A stretch of 18,955 nt of DNA, taken from NCBI GenBank assembly GCA_050010115.1, contig JBEKLQ010000079.1, forward strand, positions 1-18,955. Reading direction: 5' to 3'. The notes below the pieces were generated by a model, which was given only the letters and a program-made list of their open reading frames with translations, did not search any database and was not told the origin of the DNA. The DNA is from JAKACA01 sp050010115. GTDB taxonomy: Bacteria; Actinomycetota; Acidimicrobiia; Acidimicrobiales; Bog-793. The position numbers and the translations under genes were made by a program. This document shows positions 6,332 through 14,420 of this stretch, in pieces (position 1 is the first letter of the stretch; each line of letters opens with the position of its first letter).

Positions 6332-9178
6332 ATGAGCGTCAGGCCGCCAGGCGAGCGCGTCGAGTTCGAGGCGCGGCTGCTCGGCGCCATCGGCCAGCCT
6401 GTCGTCGCGACCGACGTTGAGCTCCGCGTGGTCTATTGGAACCGCGGCGCCGAGCTCCTCCTTGGGTGGCGGGCCGACGAGATGATCGGGAGCGACGTCA
6501 TCGACGCCCTGTCGATCGAGTTTGACGATGTCCGCGCGAAGCGCTTGTTGGAGCGTCTCGCCGGCGGCAGCCCCGTCGTCGACGAGCTGTGGCTGTCCCG
6601 CCGTGACGGTACCGCTCTCCCGGTGCTGGTGCTCGCGACGCCGATCCTCGACGACCGCGCAGAGCTTGTCGGCGTGGTCATCGTCGGTACCGACATCACT
6701 GAGCGGAAGGCGTCCGAAGCGACGATGGCCCGCCTGTCAGCGATCGTCGAGTCCTCGAACAGCGCCATCATCGGGATGGATCTCGCCGGTGTCGTCACGA
6801 GTTGGAACGCGGGTGCAGAACGGCTCTTCGGTTACAGATCCGACGAGGCGCTCGGCCGCAACGTCGCGTCGCTCAGCCCGCCGGAGTCTGGACCCCCGGT
6901 CGCGAAGATGCTCGAGGGGCTCGCCGGCGGAACGGTCGTGGAGGGAGTCGAATTCGTCCGCCTGCACCGGTCCGGGAGCGACGTGGAAGTCGAGTCGACC
7001 GTCTACCCCGTGCGATCTCACGACGGCACGCTGATCGGGGCTGCCTCCATCTCGCGCGATGTCACGGCCCGGCGCGCACTGGAGCAACTGGCCGAGGAAG
7101 AGCATCGCCGTCTCGAGGAGGCCCAGCGCATCGCGCAGGTCGGGAGCTTCGAGTACGAGTTCCCCACCGGTGAGAGCACGTGGTCACGTGAGCTGAGGCG
7201 GCTCCTCGGCATGGCTCCGGACGCGGAGCCGGAGTACCGGGTCTTTCTCGGGCGGCTGCACCCTGACGACCACGACCGGTTCGTTGCCGACCTCGGCGAG
7301 TGGATGGCGAGCCAGGAGCAGTTCCTCGAGGACGAGTTCCGGGTGGTCCTCGAGCCGGGCGAGGTTCGTTGGTTGTTCGCCAGGATCCAGGCCTTCCGTG
7401 ACGAGAACGGCTCGCCTCTCAAGATGGTGGGATCGGTCCGGGACATCACCGAGCAGAAGGCGAACACCAGGGCACGCCAGCTGGCGGAGGAACAGTTCAC
7501 CGTCGCCTTCGACCTTGCCGGCGTCGGGATGATGGTGACGGACCTCGACCTGGGCATCCTGCGCGTCAACGCGGCCTACTGTCAGCTGATCGGCCGCTCT
7601 CCTGAAGAGGTCATCGGCGCCAACGCCAACGACTTCCTCCATCCATCGGAGGCCGAGGAGGCCGAGGCGACCTCGGCCAGCCGGATGCTGAAGGCCGGTG
7701 ACGACCATCACGGTGTCGAGCGGAAGTTCATCCGACCCGACGGTTCGTACGTCTACACCGAGGTCCACATCTCCGTCGTGCGTGACGAGAACGGCGAGCC
7801 GGAGTACCTGTTCGGCCAAGTCGTCGACATCACCGATCGCAAGCGCGTCGAGGGCGAGCTGCAAAGCCTGGCGATGCACGACCCACTCACCGGGCTGCCC
7901 AACCGCTACCTGCTCCAGGACCGGCTCGAAACCGCCCTTGCCCGCGCCCAGCGCACCCAGCACCCTGTGGCCGTGCTGTTCGTGGACGTGGACCACTTCA
8001 AGCTCGTGAACGACTCGCTCGGCCACTCGACAGGTGACTCGCTCCTGGTCCAGCTTGCAAACCGCCTCGCCCGGGAGAGCCGAGCCGGAGACACGGTCGC
8101 ACGGTTCGGCGGCGATGAATTCGTGATGGTGTGCGAGGACGTCGGCGACGTCCACGAGGCCGAGCGGATCGGCCAACGCGTGCTCAGGTTGTTCGACAAG
8201 CCCTTCTTCATCGCCGACCAACAGCTCTATGTGACCGTGTCGACCGGCATCGTCGTGGCCAGCCCCGATGCGACGCCGATCACGGTGCTCCGGGACGCGG
8301 ACGCGGCCATGTACCAGGCCAAGGAGCGTGGTCGAGGCCGGGCCGCGCTGTTCGACGAGGCGCTCCGGCACCGAGCCGCCAAGCGACTCGACATCGAGAT
8401 GATGCTGCGGCACGCTCTGGAGCGCGGCGAATTCCGGCTCGTCTACCAGCCGGTCGTCAGTCTGCCGGGTGACATGCCGGTGGGCGTGGAGGCGCTGCTC
8501 CGCTGGGAGCACCCCGAGCGCGGCACGCTCTCGCCGACTGAGTTCATCCCTGCTGCCGAGGAGACAGGGCTGGTCGTGCCGATCGGCGCCTGGGTCCTCG
8601 AGGAAGCGGTCCGGCAACTTGCAACCTGGCGCCGCCAACTGCCAGGTGGCACCAACCTGTTCATGGCTGTCAACCTCTCTCCCCGGCAGCTGTTGTCCGG
8701 CGACCTCCTCGCACGGTGCCGGGACGCGACGGCTGGCCAGCACATCCCGGCCGACGCTCTGTGCCTCGAGATCACCGAGGGCGCCGTCATGCAAGACGTC
8801 GATGTCTCGATCCCGATCCTCCGGAAGATCTCCGACTCCGGGATCAGGATCGCGGTGGACGACTTCGGCGCCGGCTATTCGTCGCTCGCCTACCTGAAGC
8901 GCCTGCCCGTGAGGACCCTGAAGATCGACCGCTCATTCGTGGATGGCCTTCCTCACGACGTCGACGACTCAGCCATCGTCCGGGCGATCGTGAGCCTGGG
9001 CTACGCGCTTGGCCTGGAGCTGTGTGCCGAAGGCGTCGAAACCCCCGCCCAACGCGCCGAGCTCGTCGGCCTCGGGTGTCACCTCGGCCAGGGCTACCTC
9101 TGGGCGCCCGCCATGCGCCCCGAGGCCTTTGCCGAGTGGTACCGGCGGCGCTTGAACCTGATTCCCGGCTTTGTCTAG
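6332..9178 (+). CDS. Multi-PAS sensor with GGDEF and EAL domains (bifunctional c-di-GMP synthase/phosphodiesterase)
   Basis: A 948-residue cytosolic protein with no transmembrane segment. Four PAS domains come first: about 12-125 (ends VGTDITERK), 132-248 (ends SRDVTARR), 265-376 (PAS/PAC with FRVVLEPGEVRWLF, ends VRDITEQK) and 386-504 (ends VVDITDRK). The GGDEF domain spans about 510-672 with GGDEF at 593-597 and the product-inhibition motif RxxD (R584-D587) exactly five residues before it. The EAL domain, about 688-935, keeps E720 (EAL), N781, E813, D843/D844 (DDFG), K864 and E900, the residues needed for metal binding and hydrolysis. Both making and breaking of c-di-GMP are therefore possible; the PAS tandem should set the balance from redox, light or ligand input. 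The ATG is preceded by the G-rich CCGGGGGGCGGCG. Confidence 0.96.
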   Translation: MSVRPPGERVEFEARLLGAIGQPVVATDVELRVVYWNRGAELLLGWRADEMIGSDVIDALSIEFDDVRAKRLLERLAGGSPVVDELWLSRRDGTALPVLVLATPILDDRAELVGVVIVGTDITERKASEATMARLSAIVESSNSAIIGMDLAGVVTSWNAGAERLFGYRSDEALGRNVASLSPPESGPPVAKMLEGLAGGTVVEGVEFVRLHRSGSDVEVESTVYPVRSHDGTLIGAASISRDVTARRALEQLAEEEHRRLEEAQRIAQVGSFEYEFPTGESTWSRELRRLLGMAPDAEPEYRVFLGRLHPDDHDRFVADLGEWMASQEQFLEDEFRVVLEPGEVRWLFARIQAFRDENGSPLKMVGSVRDITEQKANTRARQLAEEQFTVAFDLAGVGMMVTDLDLGILRVNAAYCQLIGRSPEEVIGANANDFLHPSEAEEAEATSASRMLKAGDDHHGVERKFIRPDGSYVYTEVHISVVRDENGEPEYLFGQVVDITDRKRVEGELQSLAMHDPLTGLPNRYLLQDRLETALARAQRTQHPVAVLFVDVDHFKLVNDSLGHSTGDSLLVQLANRLARESRAGDTVARFGGDEFVMVCEDVGDVHEAERIGQRVLRLFDKPFFIADQQLYVTVSTGIVVASPDATPITVLRDADAAMYQAKERGRGRAALFDEALRHRAAKRLDIEMMLRHALERGEFRLVYQPVVSLPGDMPVGVEALLRWEHPERGTLSPTEFIPAAEETGLVVPIGAWVLEEAVRQLATWRRQLPGGTNLFMAVNLSPRQLLSGDLLARCRDATAGQHIPADALCLEITEGAVMQDVDVSIPILRKISDSGIRIAVDDFGAGYSSLAYLKRLPVRTLKIDRSFVDGLPHDVDDSAIVRAIVSLGYALGLELCAEGVETPAQRAELVGLGCHLGQGYLWAPAMRPEAFAEWYRRRLNLIPGFV

Positions 9179-9250
9179 GGCTGTGGGCGACGTGTCGCGT
9201 GCACGCCGTCCGCTCGCTGTCGCCGCGGCGCTGTGGCCGTGGGGGTTCGA

Positions 9251-9256
9251 TACGGT
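9251..9256 (+). promoter_or_regulatory. -10-like hexamer TACGGT before a tiny ORF
   Basis: TACGGT fits TANNNT and ends 10 bases before the ATG at 9267. It supports that ATG over the TTG further upstream as the start of the small ORF, but the distance is at the long end of the set seen in this window. Confidence 0.35.
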
Positions 9257-9266
9257 CGCGCTGCCG

Positions 9267-9356
9267 ATGTTCGTCGTGTCTGCTCGTCACCACTTCGTGT
9301 GGGTGAAGAAGCAGGCTGAGCCGAACGCTGCGTGGTGGGACCGGGGTGTGAGTTGA
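9267..9356 (+). CDS. Possible 29-residue peptide, translationally coupled to the next gene
   Basis: A short ORF with sequence features unlike random translation: MFVVSARHHFVWVKK is rich in aromatic and basic residues, and the end EPNAAWWDRGVS is acidic with two tryptophans. Its TGA at 9354-9356 overlaps the TTG start of the following gene (TTGA), the arrangement of translationally coupled genes. A TTG at 9171 would extend it to 61 residues but would overlap the end of the GGDEF-EAL gene, and the extension looks unlike a real N-terminus. I do not recognise the peptide. It could be a real small protein or a leader ORF that loads ribosomes for the membrane protein. Confidence 0.4.
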   Translation: MFVVSARHHFVWVKKQAEPNAAWWDRGVS

Positions 9357-9562
9357 CAATCGCGGCGCCACGGTTCGCCGGCGCCTTGCTGTGTGTGGTC
9401 GGAGTGATCTGGCTCGGTCAAGGGATCGGGGTCATCGGTGGGTCCTTCATGTCCGGCCAGCCCGTGTGGGCTGCGGTGGGAGCGGTGTGCCTGGTCGCCG
9501 GCGTCGTTCTGCTGGCGTGGGGGTCGGCGCTCCGTCGGAAGCGGTCCGATCCTGACGAGTGA
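9353..9562 (+). CDS. Small two-helix membrane protein of unknown function (69 aa)
   Basis: A 69-residue protein with two predicted membrane helices, roughly residues 9-30 (GALLCVVGVIWLGQGIGVI) and 39-61 (AAVGAVCLVAGVVLLAWGS), a short GGSFMSGQ turn and a basic/acidic tail RRKRSDPDE that should lie in the cytoplasm. Such small double-helix proteins with a GSFMxGQ turn are, as I recall, common in actinobacteria without a known role. I prefer the TTG at 9353, which overlaps the preceding stop by three bases and follows the purine-rich GGGGTGTGAG; an ATG at 9332 would add seven residues inside the preceding ORF. Confidence 0.65.
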   Translation: MTIAAPRFAGALLCVVGVIWLGQGIGVIGGSFMSGQPVWAAVGAVCLVAGVVLLAWGSALRRKRSDPDE

Positions 9563-9607
9563 CTGCTCTCCACGTCGCTCTCATAACGTCGAGAAGCCAA
9601 GCACTAC

Positions 9608-9655
9608 CTGGTCGTAGGTGCGCTCGGGAGGCCCTTCACCTCGGCGCTCGACCAG
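9608..9655. terminator. Imperfect inverted repeat between convergent genes (possible terminator or RNA structure)
   Basis: CTGGTCG at 9608-9614 pairs with CGACCAG at 9649-9655, and inside it AGGTG at 9616-9620 pairs with CACCT at 9637-9641. The hairpin lies in the 162-base gap between the membrane protein stop (9562) and the stop of the convergent zinc-ribbon gene (9725). There is no T-tract, so the terminator reading is an inference from position. Confidence 0.3.
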
Positions 9656-9724
9656 ACCAGACCGGTCGATGCGACTTCTACCACCAAAGGTCAGAAGCCC
9701 GACGCGTCCTACTGATGTCTCTTC

Positions 9725-10525
9725 CTATGATCGAGCGCGAGAGGGCATCGGGGTTGAGCGCCCAAGGGCGGAGCGGCCGGCGAACATTCTCCCAAATGCC
9801 GCAATGATGCCGACGATGGCTCCGCAGAGGGCTATCCACCCGCCAGGCCCGGTATTTATCGAGATTCCAACGTTTCCCAGGCTGTCAATACCGAGGGGTG
9901 ACGACAACATGCAGCTGACGACGAGAACAAATTCTGCAACACACAGGAGCATGACAACTCCTCGATGCGCCCTCCACGCCTGTTGGCTAGTGCGCAGCCA
10001 AACCATATTTAGAACGACCTCGATGACAGTCAACCCCGCCACTATCGGGACAAGCGGGCGTTGAATACCGGCGTTGCCGGACAGGAGATGGCGCGTGAGG
10101 GTTTCTCGCACTCCGTTGACAACGGCGCTGGTTTGGTACCAGTTGATGGTGGTCGACAGGAGCACGATACCGCTCCCGGCGATGATCCCGTAGTCGAACG
10201 CCAACATGTGACGGCGTATGCGATGGTCGTTCTTGAGGGAGTACGTGCCCGCTTGCCGGGAGTCGGTAGCCCACTTGGTCTGGGGGCCTATCGCCGGTGG
10301 GTACCGGCCTGTGCTTGGCGGTAGCGTGAGGGGCTGCGTCGCTTGGCTGTACCCGCCAACAGGCGTCGCCGGCCGCTCTGGCGTGCTCGCCGGCGGCGAC
10401 ACACCGGTAGGGGGGTGCAAAGGGGTCACGGTTGCACTGGCAGATCTGCCGCGCAGGATCGCTCCGCAGTTCCGACAGAAACCCGCATCTGCAGACACAT
10501 GCCCGCCGCAACTCGAGCAGTTCAC
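9725..10525 (-). CDS. Zinc-ribbon protein with proline-rich linker and four membrane helices
   Basis: A 266-residue protein read from the GTG at 10523-10525. It opens directly with a zinc ribbon (C3-x2-C6 and C17-x2-C20, in NCSSCGG and FCRNCGA), followed by about 70 Pro/Ser/Thr-rich residues and then four hydrophobic segments near 110-128, 157-177, 189-209 and 228-248. Start choice: the family ribbon usually begins within a few residues of the N-terminus, and AAGGAAG lies about 9 bases upstream. The frame stays open further upstream through a hydrophobic segment and RRRRKR, but has no good start there. The layout (cytosolic ribbon, flexible linker, membrane anchor) is common in actinobacterial and Gram-positive proteins of unknown role. 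It lies 169 bases downstream of the diguanylate cyclase on the same strand; the stretch coding its membrane part is GC-poor (29 in 60 at 9901-9960). Confidence 0.85.
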   Translation of the reverse strand: MNCSSCGGHVSADAGFCRNCGAILRGRSASATVTPLHPPTGVSPPASTPERPATPVGGYSQATQPLTLPPSTGRYPPAIGPQTKWATDSRQAGTYSLKNDHRIRRHMLAFDYGIIAGSGIVLLSTTINWYQTSAVVNGVRETLTRHLLSGNAGIQRPLVPIVAGLTVIEVVLNMVWLRTSQQAWRAHRGVVMLLCVAEFVLVVSCMLSSPLGIDSLGNVGISINTGPGGWIALCGAIVGIIAAFGRMFAGRSALGRSTPMPSRARS

Positions 10526-10694
10526 GAGGTCGCGCTTCCTTCGGCGCCGCGGAGCCGAATCAGCATCAGTTTGTAGGAGTGAAAGTAAGGAGAAGGCGAG
10601 AGACAGAGCCGCGATGATTCTCGACGCGGAAGAACCGGCCGTGCCCTTGGCATTGGTGCGCGACTGATAGGTTGATCTGAGGCCCGGAGGATGC

Positions 10695-12311
10695 TCAAGC
10701 GCCAGCCGCCGCGCTCGTCTGGCCGTCGGCAAGCGAACCCTGTGCGATGCTCCAACGACCGCCGCCTGCGCGCTTAGCCGTGTACATCGCTTGGTCGGCG
10801 AGGCGGTGAGCAGCTCGGGCGTCCTCATTGGGCTCGGCGGCAGCGACGCCGATTGAGATCGACGCCTGCGCCTGTTGAGGCCCGTCAGCCGAGAGCGTTC
10901 CGAGCATCCGCGCCGCGAGTTCCGTGGCAGCGTCGATGTCGGCCTCGAAGCAGAGCACGGCAAACTCGTCTCCACCTACGCGCGCCAGCACGTCGCCTCG
11001 CCGCATCACCTGGCTCAGCGACTGGCTGACATGCCGCAACAGATCGTCGCCAGCGGCGTGGCCCGCCGAGTCGTTGATGGCCTTGAGGTTGTCGACGTCC
11101 ACCGCAAGGATGGCGAAGGGAGTGCGTCCCGGCCGCTCGTCCAGGAGTTTCTCGAATCCGCGGCGATTCATCAGACCGGTGAGCTCGTCCGTAATGGCCA
11201 GCTCCTGCAGGGCCCGATATCGGTACGCATTCGCCAGTGACAGCTCGGTCATCTTGGCAAGCGCCTGGAGTTGAACGACAAGGTCTGACTCCACCGTGCC
11301 GCTGCGAGAGGTGACCGTCAGGACCCCGTGTATCTGGCCCTGGTGCACGATCGGAACCCACGCCGCGTGGGTGACGCCTGACGCGACCACCTGTGCCCGG
11401 AGTCTCTCGTCACCGATCTCGTCCGGGACGAGCGCTCCGGCTCTGGGCTGGAGCGTTTCAATGGCTTGCTGCAACAGGGTTGGGTGCTCCGAGGACGACC
11501 ACGTATCGGTCAAGGAGAAGCCGTTGCCATCGGACGTGGTCAGGATGTGCCCTCGATCGCCGGTGACGAGGAAATAGCTCGAGCGTCTGTGCTCGCCGCC
11601 GGGTGGAGACGCCAGCTCTGCGGCCAGCGTCACCGCGGCTTGCAGAACGGCTGAAGGGTCGAGGTCGACGGCGAGGTGCCGAGCCGCGTCGTTCAAGGAG
11701 CGCGACTGACGCTCAAGCTCCCGGCTCCGCGCCAGCGACCGGTTCATGTGGTCGCGCAAGGCTTGAGCCGACAGGGAGACGAGCAGGCTGAGAAGCCCCC
11801 AAAAGAAGGCTCGCCGGAGGATCGTAGCGGAGGCGTCGTGGCTGTCGATAGAGAGCAGGACGAACATTGCAACCGTTGCGACTGCAACGGTGACCGCTTC
11901 CCAACGTCGGTGGTAGAGCGCAGTCCAGACCACCCCGGCGAGAATCGTGACGGAGGCACCGGACGTGCTGTTGCCCTGGGCAAGGACTAGCCATGTTACG
12001 GCGACGCAGTAGACGAGCGGAGGGCCGACCGAGAGGTACCGCGGCAGGATGTCGGCCCTCAGCAGGACGACCAACAGGCTACAAAGTACAAGTGCGCCAA
12101 GGCTGAGCCACTGATCAGCCAGTAAGCGCGGGCCTGGCGGGATCGCCGAGCTGAGCTGCGCAAGAGCCGCGACGACGGCGAACGGCCAGATTCGAGACCC
12201 CAGGGTGGACGGTTGGAAGGGCAGGCTGTCCTCGGGGATGATCCCGCGATCCGCTGGACGGTTGGACCCTGGCTCCTTGAGGTCCGATGCACCGTCGCCC
12301 ATTCGGCTCAC
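10695..12311 (-). CDS. Membrane-anchored GAF-GGDEF diguanylate cyclase
   Basis: A 538-residue protein that should make c-di-GMP from two GTP. Residues 40-183 carry five or six membrane helices, residues 187-205 a short charged helix, 206-362 a GAF-like sensor domain (HAAWVPIVHQGQIHGVLTV is its strand-rich core) and 368-522 the GGDEF domain. The active-site loop GGDEF is intact at 446-450, TDELTGLMNRRGF starts the domain, and the inhibitory RxxD (R437-D440) lies exactly five residues before GGDEF. No EAL domain follows. The start is uncertain: GTG at 12311 or ATG at 12302, three codons later, which is better spaced from AGAGAG-like purines. It lies between the methyltransferase (117-base gap) and the zinc-ribbon gene, all on the minus strand, so co-transcription is plausible. 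Confidence 0.95.
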   Translation of the reverse strand: MSRMGDGASDLKEPGSNRPADRGIIPEDSLPFQPSTLGSRIWPFAVVAALAQLSSAIPPGPRLLADQWLSLGALVLCSLLVVLLRADILPRYLSVGPPLVYCVAVTWLVLAQGNSTSGASVTILAGVVWTALYHRRWEAVTVAVATVAMFVLLSIDSHDASATILRRAFFWGLLSLLVSLSAQALRDHMNRSLARSRELERQSRSLNDAARHLAVDLDPSAVLQAAVTLAAELASPPGGEHRRSSYFLVTGDRGHILTTSDGNGFSLTDTWSSSEHPTLLQQAIETLQPRAGALVPDEIGDERLRAQVVASGVTHAAWVPIVHQGQIHGVLTVTSRSGTVESDLVVQLQALAKMTELSLANAYRYRALQELAITDELTGLMNRRGFEKLLDERPGRTPFAILAVDVDNLKAINDSAGHAAGDDLLRHVSQSLSQVMRRGDVLARVGGDEFAVLCFEADIDAATELAARMLGTLSADGPQQAQASISIGVAAAEPNEDARAAHRLADQAMYTAKRAGGGRWSIAQGSLADGQTSAAAGA

Positions 12312-12428
12312 TCTCTTGCGAAAGTCCTGATCAGACCATCCGAGTTCGAATCGTAGCCGTCTCCGATGGATTGTTGACGTTTCAAGCGAGGAACCTCACT
12401 AGTCTTGGTGACCGCGTGAGTTACCGAA

Positions 12429-13460
12429 TCAATGCCGTCGCGCGACGACCGTATAGTCCGTGACTTCGACCGGTTCCGAATCCGGGACGTCTGGCGGTCG
12501 ATAGAGCTGCTGGTGATAGCTGACGGTGGCGTTGGAAAAGCCGAGCACTCCGAGCATGTCAACGACAACGGCAGGCGACAAGTTCCACCAACCATTCGGA
12601 TTATTGCCGTGCGTAGGGTTCCAGTACATGACAGCTCGATCCACCTCGGTAGTCGGAACGCTCAGCGGCTCGACAACTACGATAGTGTCGTCGGTGAACG
12701 CGGCGGCCTGCTCCAACGCCAGAAATGGGTCCCGCAGGTGGAGCAGGATGGATCCAAACACGGCCACGTCATATCGTCCCAGATCGCGGGGCAAATCGTA
12801 GATCGGCGCGTATACTGCCCGAGCTGAATGACCCCACTCCCGCCGGAGGTACCACCACGCGCTTACGACCCGTGCACAGAACTCGGCCTGCTTTCTACGC
12901 ATCGTCTCCAAGTCGAACGTGGCTAACGGGATCAGATCGGGAACCAGGTCCCAACCAATGTCGAGGACGACGACTTCCGCGCCGCGATCTGTCATCCAGA
13001 GCGTAAGCCAGCCGCTCGCAGGGCCGAACTCAAGGACGCTACGCCCGGTGACGTCGATCCCTCCGAGGTACTCGAGTTCGTTATCCAGAAGGTCCCAAGG
13101 TCCTTCCACGAAGCTGCCGTCGGGGAGCCGCACGCAGTGGTAGAAGTAGCAGTCCTCCAAGTGGACGTCAGCCCAGCACTCTGCGAGTTGACGTTGGAAG
13201 TCTGGTTCCAGTTGACCGACATAGCCGGGGGGCGGTCCCGCTGACCACGCGGCAAGAGGCGGCCTGGCAGGATCGGGCGGTCCGATCTGAATGGGATCCG
13301 GTCTGGGTGCGGACGGCCGCCGGGGCGGGACCACGAGCATGGGCGTGACTGGCGCGTCCGGGGGTGCCGGCTCGGTCGCCGGTTCCTCCGGTTCTTCGGC
13401 TGGCATCGGAACACCCACTCCAAGCCTCAGTATGTGTCTTCTTTTCATTCCGTTCCGCAC
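12429..13460 (-). CDS. SAM-dependent methyltransferase (CmoB/Methyltransf_9-like) with proline-rich N-terminus
   Basis: A protein of up to 343 residues. The Rossmann methyltransferase core begins near 120: VLEFGPASGWLTLWM (142-156) is motif I, VVVLDI with D167 is the end of strand 2 that contacts the ribose, and FGSILLHLRDPFLALE (235-250) with VVVEPL (261-266) give the later strands. The pattern of a ...LLHLRDP... strand followed by WWNLSPAVVVDMLGVLGF resembles the CmoB-like group, members of which methylate tRNA wobble uridines or sugars and lipids; the substrate is unknown. Residues 19-79 are Pro/Glu/Ala-rich, which is unusual. Starts at GTG 13460, ATG 13448 or ATG 13406 (MPAEEPEEP) are all possible; none has a strong ribosome binding site. 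It starts 51 bases downstream of the broken integrase, same strand. Confidence 0.85.
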   Translation of the reverse strand: MRNGMKRRHILRLGVGVPMPAEEPEEPATEPAPPDAPVTPMLVVPPRRPSAPRPDPIQIGPPDPARPPLAAWSAGPPPGYVGQLEPDFQRQLAECWADVHLEDCYFYHCVRLPDGSFVEGPWDLLDNELEYLGGIDVTGRSVLEFGPASGWLTLWMTDRGAEVVVLDIGWDLVPDLIPLATFDLETMRRKQAEFCARVVSAWWYLRREWGHSARAVYAPIYDLPRDLGRYDVAVFGSILLHLRDPFLALEQAAAFTDDTIVVVEPLSVPTTEVDRAVMYWNPTHGNNPNGWWNLSPAVVVDMLGVLGFSNATVSYHQQLYRPPDVPDSEPVEVTDYTVVARRH

Positions 13461-13511
13461 TGTCGTGGTCCGATGTCACCAAGCGTCTTCGCACGACAAG
13501 CTACTCGGCAG

Positions 13512-14420
13512 TTACTGACTCACCGCCGCCCGCACCGCCAGTCGGCTGAACCCGTGGGTCAGGGTGTCCGGAGCCATCGGCTTCCGGCCCGTCGGGTCCT
13601 CGGTGAGCATGTATCCGTCCGCATGGACAGCAACTCCCGCGTCCGCGGCCCAGCCCTCTGCCCTCTGGCGATGGGTGTCGACCACCGCCAGCGACACGAC
13701 ATCGAGAGCGATCTTTCGGCCTGGTGCGTCGTCGTCGGTCCCACCCGCAAGACGTCGCCGAACTCTTCCCGCTTGACCGAGCGCTGCACCTCCAGGACCA
13801 TCCGGTCGCGCTCGACGTCGGACCACCGCAGTCCCAGCAGCTCGCCGCGCCGGCAGCCCGTCAGTGCCGCCAGCATGATCGCCGCGCTGAGCACCGGGTC
13901 GGTCTCCTCGGCAGTCGTGACCAAGAGGCGGACCGTCGTGACATCCGGGCCGCTCATCCGTCTCGGCTCCACGGTCGGCAACGTGGCCAGCGGTGCAACT
14001 GAGCGGCTCACCAGTCCCCATTTCACGTCCTGCCCGAGGGCGGAGCTCAGCACCCCGTGATAGCTCTTGATGGTCGCCGGCGACGATCCTTCCAGCAGCC
14101 ATCGCCGGTACGCATCATCGATGTGATGCGACCTCAACTTGTCCAGCCGTACCGACCCGAACTCCTGCTTGTAGCGCTTGCAGCGCAGGGCGTAGTTGCG
14201 CGTCGTGTCGGGCTGGCGATGCGCGCGGACGTGCTCGATCCACCTGTCGAGGAAGGCGGCCACCGTCATGTTCCCCGTCAGCGGTGTCTCGCCGCCCTCG
14301 GCGTCGGTCACGAACTTGGCCAGGGCGCTCTGGGCCGTGCGTCGCGTCCGGTGGACGGTTCTCGACGCCTGGCGCGGTTGGCCGCCCGGCCGGTACCCGA
14401 CGACGACGCGCAGCCAAGAC
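13512..14420 (-). pseudogene. Decayed tyrosine recombinase / phage-type integrase
   Basis: Three parts of a tyrosine recombinase remain. The arm-binding-like start SWLRVVVGYRPGGQPRQ reads from 14420, directly after an in-frame TAG, with no usable start nearby. The core-binding domain (TVAAFLDRWIEHVRAH, ATIKSYHGVLSSALGQ) and the first catalytic arginine in ALTGCRRGELLGLRWSD follow in the same frame. Near 13720 the reading must shift by one base, consistent with loss of one C in the HQAR(K/R) region, after which KIALDVVSLAVVDTH and LTHGFSRLAVRAAV continue to a TAA at 13512. The histidine-arginine box (HDLRH) and the tyrosine are missing altogether. It therefore cannot be an active recombinase. 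It marks the edge of a past integration or deletion event. Confidence 0.88.

Noticed and set aside
7184..8794. Long minus-strand open frame (536 codons) opposite the PAS-GGDEF-EAL gene
   Set aside because: It mirrors a gene whose domains are unmistakable; long antisense frames are expected in high-GC coding DNA, and the reading (His-, Gln-, Val-rich) has no recognisable motif.
10526..10975. N-terminal extension of the zinc-ribbon protein including a hydrophobic segment and an Arg run
   Set aside because: No in-frame ATG, GTG or TTG with a ribosome binding site was found for the hydrophobic part, and zinc ribbons of this kind usually begin at the N-terminus.
12340..12362. GTTCGAATC, resembling a tRNA T-loop
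   Set aside because: The flanking bases do not form the five-pair T stem, and no anticodon or acceptor arm can be built around it.
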